Origin: Geobacter sp.
GTDB taxonomy: Bacteria; Desulfobacterota; Desulfuromonadia; Geobacterales; Pseudopelobacteraceae
DNA length: 36,109 nt
Direction of reading: 5' to 3'
Assembly: GCA_009885845.1 (NCBI GenBank)
Contig: VFJW01000046.1
Coordinates: 1-36,109 of the forward strand
The notes under the pieces were generated by a model. The model had not been told where the DNA came from, did no database searches, and saw only the letters and a program-made list of their open reading frames with translations. Each line of letters starts with the position of its first letter. Position 1 is the first letter of the stretch. Both the position numbers and the translations under genes were made by a program. Below are positions 32,946 to 36,109 of this stretch, piece after piece.

Positions 32946-33905
32946 ATGGTACCATCATTCAAAGAACGTCTGCAGACGGTAAATTCGGAGTACGAAACAT
33001 TTGAAAACCTGCAGACCCTGCAGGTCAACCTTGGCAACCTCTGCAACTTGCAGTGTAACCACTGTCATGTCGATGCCTCAAGTCGTGGTACGGAAATAAT
33101 GGGAATAGACGTCATGGATCAGATTGCCGGATTTCTCCGGTGTCATCCCGCTCTTACCCTGGATATAACCGGCGGTTGTCCGGAGATGAATCCCAACTTC
33201 CGTTATCTGGTTGAAGAGACGGAAGGGTTGGCCGCACGCCGAATGCTGCGCAGCAATCTTGCAATTATGGCTGAGCATGGATGGGAGTGGCTTCCCGAGT
33301 TTTGCTGTAACCAGGAGCTGATCATCGTAGGTTCGCTCCCCTGTTATCTTGAGGAGAACGTTGACGGGCAGCGGGGTAACGGAGTGTACAAAGAGAGCAT
33401 TCAGGTGTTGAAGAGGCTGAATTCCATTGGGTATGGAAAAGAACTGGAGCTCGATCTGGTGTACAATCCGGGGGGTGATTTTATCCCCGGCAGTCAGCAG
33501 GGTTTGGAAACAACGTACAAGGCAGAGCTGTCAGCGAGGCACGGGATAGTATTCAATCATCTCTTCACCATAACGAACGCGCCGATCGGGCGTTTCCGGG
33601 AACATCTCGAAACCACCGGCACGTATGCTGATTATCTGCACATGCTGGCAGGGCGTTTCAATCCCGAGGCTGCGGGCAATATCATGTGCCGAACTCTGAT
33701 TAGTGTCGATTGGCAGGGGAAGATTTATAATTGCGATTTCAATCAGGCGCTTGGAATGGCTGTTATAGCGGAAGATGGTTCTGAAATAACGATTTCCGAA
33801 CTGGATAATGCGGGAATGAGCGGAAAACAAATTGACCTTGCACAGCACTGCTATTGCTGCACAGCAGGCGAAGGGTCAAGTTGCACCGGCGCTCTGGCCC
33901 CCTGA
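32946..33905 (+). CDS. arsS: ArsS-like radical SAM/Cys-rich protein
   Basis: 319 residues. The cluster motif is LCNLQCNHC (Cys33, Cys37, Cys40), followed by LDITGGCPEMNPNFRYL and an unusual Cys-rich C-terminus ending HCYCCTAGEGSSCTGALAP. This is the pattern of the radical SAM/Cys-rich (rSAM_SeCys, DUF3641) family, now called ArsS because of its role in arsenosugar formation. Some members have selenocysteine in the C-terminal block; here the codon in GSSC is TGC, so Cys. The mid part has a further Cys (CRTLISVDWQGKIYNCDFNQ). It probably acts with the downstream glycosyltransferase. Confidence 0.88.
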   Translation: MVPSFKERLQTVNSEYETFENLQTLQVNLGNLCNLQCNHCHVDASSRGTEIMGIDVMDQIAGFLRCHPALTLDITGGCPEMNPNFRYLVEETEGLAARRMLRSNLAIMAEHGWEWLPEFCCNQELIIVGSLPCYLEENVDGQRGNGVYKESIQVLKRLNSIGYGKELELDLVYNPGGDFIPGSQQGLETTYKAELSARHGIVFNHLFTITNAPIGRFREHLETTGTYADYLHMLAGRFNPEAAGNIMCRTLISVDWQGKIYNCDFNQALGMAVIAEDGSEITISELDNAGMSGKQIDLAQHCYCCTAGEGSSCTGALAP

Positions 33906-33926
33906 AATGCATGCTTCGGAGGAGCC

Positions 33927-34229
33927 ATGACGAGGCCGTTTTATTCGTGGGAGGGTGACGTTCTGGTACTCAACATCCTCGGAACACCCAACGCCAAAAA
34001 AGATGCCATCGGCAAAGTCAAGGGGCATCAGCTCTGCGTCAGTGTCAAGGCGGAACCGCGGGCGGGCAAGGCAACCGATTATATGGTGCGCTTTCTGGCG
34101 GAGGAGTTTAACGTCGCGAAGGGTGATATTCAGGTTGTTTCCGGCAGAATGAATGTCAACAAGGTGCTGCGTATCAAGGCGCCGAAGCGATTGCCGGCTG
34201 TCATCGGGCAGCAGGAGCTGATGCTGTGA
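33927..34229 (+). CDS. YggU/DUF167 family protein
   Basis: 100 residues. Typical DUF167 features are LNILGTPNAKKDAIGKV, LCVSVKAEPRAGKATDYMVRFLAE and VVSGRMNVNKVLRI. The fold is a small alpha/beta domain conserved across bacteria and eukaryotes; biochemical function is unknown. It follows arsS by about 20 bases and its stop overlaps the next ATG by one base, so it sits in the operon as a passenger. Confidence 0.9.
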   Translation: MTRPFYSWEGDVLVLNILGTPNAKKDAIGKVKGHQLCVSVKAEPRAGKATDYMVRFLAEEFNVAKGDIQVVSGRMNVNKVLRIKAPKRLPAVIGQQELML

Positions 34230-34882
34230 TGAAACGAATCATTATCTTCTGCGGCATTCTCGCGGGAATGCTGACATGCTCGGCTCCGGGGAGGGGTGCG
34301 GAGCTTCCGGTCAGCAGTTTTACCACCGAGGGTCTTGCCGGCTGGGAGCCGCAAAAATTCAAGAGCGTTACTGAATACCGGATTATCAAAGAAAATGGCC
34401 GGTCTGTAGTAAAGGCGGTCAGCAATGCCTCTGCTTCAGGTCTGGTAAAAAAAATCAGGTTTTCCCCCGCAACATACCGGTATCTGCGCTGGAGCTGGAA
34501 GGTCGCCCACACGGTCAGGGATGGTGACGAGAAGACCAGAGCCGGCGATGACTACGCCGCCCGGGTATATGTCCTGTTCCCCGGCACATTCTTCTGGCAG
34601 ATGAAGGCGATCAATTACATCTGGGCGAACAAGCTTGTCAAAGGGGAGTCCGTTCCCAATGCATATACCGCAAACGCGAAGATGATTGCGGTCGAATCCG
34701 GAAATGAAAAAGCGGGTCAGTGGCTGATGGAAGAACGAGACCTGCGTGCAGATTATCTCGCCCTGTTCGGAACCGAGCCTCCGGAAGCAGCAGCTGTTGC
34801 AATCATGACCGATACTGATAATACCGGCGGGACGGCAGAAGCGTGGTACGGGGAGATTGTCCTCTCCTCGGAGGGGAAATAA
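34229..34882 (+). CDS. DUF3047 family exported protein
   Basis: About 217 residues, ATG 34229 overlapping the yggU stop by one base (an in-frame GTG lies 3 bases earlier). A short signal peptide (IIIFCGILAGMLTCSAPGRGA) precedes a DUF3047 domain: LRWSWKVAH, GDDYAARVYVLFPG, INYIWANK, EERDLRADYLALFGTEPP, VAIMTDTDNTGG. The fold is probably jelly-roll, lectin-like. Function is unknown. Its place between YggU and the arsenosugar-type glycosyltransferase suggests an accessory role (inference). Confidence 0.85.
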   Translation: MKRIIIFCGILAGMLTCSAPGRGAELPVSSFTTEGLAGWEPQKFKSVTEYRIIKENGRSVVKAVSNASASGLVKKIRFSPATYRYLRWSWKVAHTVRDGDEKTRAGDDYAARVYVLFPGTFFWQMKAINYIWANKLVKGESVPNAYTANAKMIAVESGNEKAGQWLMEERDLRADYLALFGTEPPEAAAVAIMTDTDNTGGTAEAWYGEIVLSSEGK

Positions 34883-34888
34883 CCCCCG

Positions 34889-35950
34889 ATGCCCGGCACA
34901 CTTCAGGTTACGCTTTCGGTAATTATCCCGACTCTCAATGAAGCTGAGCATCTGCCGATGCTTTTGGCTGATCTGGCACGACAGCAGAATATCTCCCTCG
35001 AAATTATAATTGGTGATGGAGGTTCCAGCGACGCGACCGGTGCAGTGGCTGCGAAGTTCAGTGCACTCTTCGTAATAGCACCGCGCGGCAGGGGAGCGCA
35101 GATGAACGCCGCAGCGGCGGTGGCTTCGGGAAAATACCTGCTGTTTCTCCATGCCGACTCTACGCTTGACGATCCCCTTCTTCTCAGCAATGCGGTTTAT
35201 GCCATTATGGCAGAACCGGAGGAAGAATGCCGCCGCGCCGGGCATTTCCCACTGCGTTTCACCCGTATTTCGGCCCGGAATGCGCTGGCGTATCGCTACG
35301 CCGAGGAAAAGACAGCCTTCAACAGGATTAATACCACTAACGGCGACCAGGGGTTGCTGCTGAGGGCTGTTTTTTTTCACAGCCTCGGCGGATTTGATGA
35401 GCGCTTACCTTTTCTGGAGGATCAGCGGATTGCCGAGAAAATCCGGGCCGAGGGGGAGTGGATTACCCTGCCGGGGCATCTTGAAACATCAGCCCGCCGC
35501 TTTGAAAAGGAAGGTTTCCACCGTCGCTACATACTAATGAGTATGATGATGGGGCTGCACTCTGCCGGAGTTGATGAGTTTCTTGCCTGCGCACCGGGGG
35601 TATACCGGACCCAGCAGGATACCGGTAGGTTGCTCTTGTCGCCGTTTTTTGCCCTTATCCGGCAGATGATGCGGGAAAAGTGGCGGGTAGGCGGGACGAT
35701 TCGGGTTTTCTATCTTTTAGGGCGGTATATCCGTCAGAATTCATGGCAGATGTTTTATTTTTTTGATATCTGGTCCCGGCCGCTGCTGGGAGCGGGGCGA
35801 TATCCTTTTCTCCGGTTCCATGACCGGGTGTTTGCCCCCTGTACGGACTTCAGGTTCTTCGATGCTCTGGCTGGATTGCTCTGTTTTGTCTGGTTTATGG
35901 GGGTACTGGCGCCGTATTTCCAGTTTGTGGAGAGTAAAAAGCAAAGCTGA
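34889..35950 (+). CDS. Family 2 glycosyltransferase, rSAM/selenodomain-associated type, with C-terminal extension
   Basis: 353 residues. The N-terminal 230 match the TIGR04283-like glycosyltransferase: LSVIIPTLNEAEHLPMLLADL, IGDGGSSD, GRGAQMNAAAAVASGKYLLFLHADS, GDQGLLLRAVFF, FLEDQRIAEKIR. These enzymes accompany ArsS-type radical SAM genes. The usual length is about 230 residues; here another 120 or so follow, including repeated Arg/aromatic segments and a final membrane-like helix (FDALAGLLCFVWFMGVLAPYF), which may anchor it. It starts 6 bases after the DUF3047 stop, at the end of the run. Confidence 0.87.
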   Translation: MPGTLQVTLSVIIPTLNEAEHLPMLLADLARQQNISLEIIIGDGGSSDATGAVAAKFSALFVIAPRGRGAQMNAAAAVASGKYLLFLHADSTLDDPLLLSNAVYAIMAEPEEECRRAGHFPLRFTRISARNALAYRYAEEKTAFNRINTTNGDQGLLLRAVFFHSLGGFDERLPFLEDQRIAEKIRAEGEWITLPGHLETSARRFEKEGFHRRYILMSMMMGLHSAGVDEFLACAPGVYRTQQDTGRLLLSPFFALIRQMMREKWRVGGTIRVFYLLGRYIRQNSWQMFYFFDIWSRPLLGAGRYPFLRFHDRVFAPCTDFRFFDALAGLLCFVWFMGVLAPYFQFVESKKQS

Positions 35951-36012
35951 CCTGCCCGGGAGGATTTGCATGCGTGCACTGTAGATTATTTCTCCCCTTT
36001 TTCATTTTTGAT

Positions 36013-36041
36013 TTGACAGTATTTTATTTGCTGTGTTAAAA
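36013..36041 (+). promoter_or_regulatory. Promoter-like sequence at the right edge
   Basis: TTGACA at 36013-36018, a 17-base spacer, then TTAAAA at 36036-36041. It would serve a gene beyond the window; no gene lies between 35951 and the end. Confidence 0.35.
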
Positions 36042-36109
36042 AGCGAGTCCCTTTTTGATCGTTATTTTTCGGGGTGCCTGAAAAAAAAGATTATTGTTTG
36101 TAAAATAAT

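Noticed and set aside
33884-33905. Selenocysteine in the C-terminal block of the ArsS-like protein
   Set aside because: The codon in GSSC is TGC; the only TGA is the terminal stop after ALAP.
34436-35380. 314-codon open frame antisense to DUF3047 and the glycosyltransferase
   Set aside because: Spans two supported genes on the opposite strand and shows no domain.

Overview
The window looks like a chromosomal segment of a Desulfuromonadia/Geobacterales-type anaerobe (inference). The evidence is a class I Hcp, tandem GEMM-I riboswitches with an A at the ligand-selecting position in front of an RCC1-repeat protein, a probable selenoprotein, and an ArsS-type radical SAM / rSAM-selenodomain glycosyltransferase neighbourhood. 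There are no rRNA, tRNA, CRISPR or phage genes. Most of it is ordinary backbone (ssb, an IHF/HU-like gene, pcrA/uvrD, PBP1A, glmS). Small accessory islands interrupt it: two toxin-antitoxin modules, a broken DUF559 gene and several palindromic repeats.

Layout. 1-1101: 3' end of a hybrid histidine kinase and a coupled helical protein. 1534-2304: RHH-like antitoxin and DUF3368/PIN toxin. 2305-3146: no gene. 3147-5642: Rieske ferredoxin, cardiolipin synthase and 2-Cys peroxiredoxin, with good sigma70 promoters. 6030-7855 (-): ABC exporter half that appears to start at ATT. 7961-9532 (-): secreted RCC1-repeat protein under two GEMM-I aptamers. 9617-15473: ssb, radical SAM protein, IHF/HU, MATE pump, and PcrA carrying a REP doublet inside its reading frame. 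15533-16646 (-): DUF559 remnant and a Phd/VapC pair with a palindromic operator. 16768-18980: MocR regulator divergent from an FMN-binding protein, plus a 58-residue winged-helix protein. 19110-21954: DUF362 ferredoxin protein divergent from hcp, sharing an FNR-type site. 22085-27692: L,D-transpeptidase, PBP1A and GlmS (cell-wall genes). 27878-35950: exported MsrA and MsrB, MerA-like flavoprotein, TVP38 protein, selenocysteine peroxiredoxin-like protein, DMT transporter, ArsS-like radical SAM enzyme, YggU, DUF3047 protein and glycosyltransferase.

The most notable items are these. (i) A probable selenoprotein at 31464-32000, which conventional gene calling would truncate because of an in-frame UGA followed by a bacterial SECIS-like hairpin. 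(ii) The tandem cGAMP/c-di-GMP-type riboswitches. (iii) The REP doublet translated as part of the helicase linker. (iv) The ATT-initiated exporter. (v) Two copies of a 60-bp palindromic element with compensatory stem changes. (vi) The long redox/arsenosugar-type gene run at the right end. All family assignments come from reading motifs by eye; no database search was possible.
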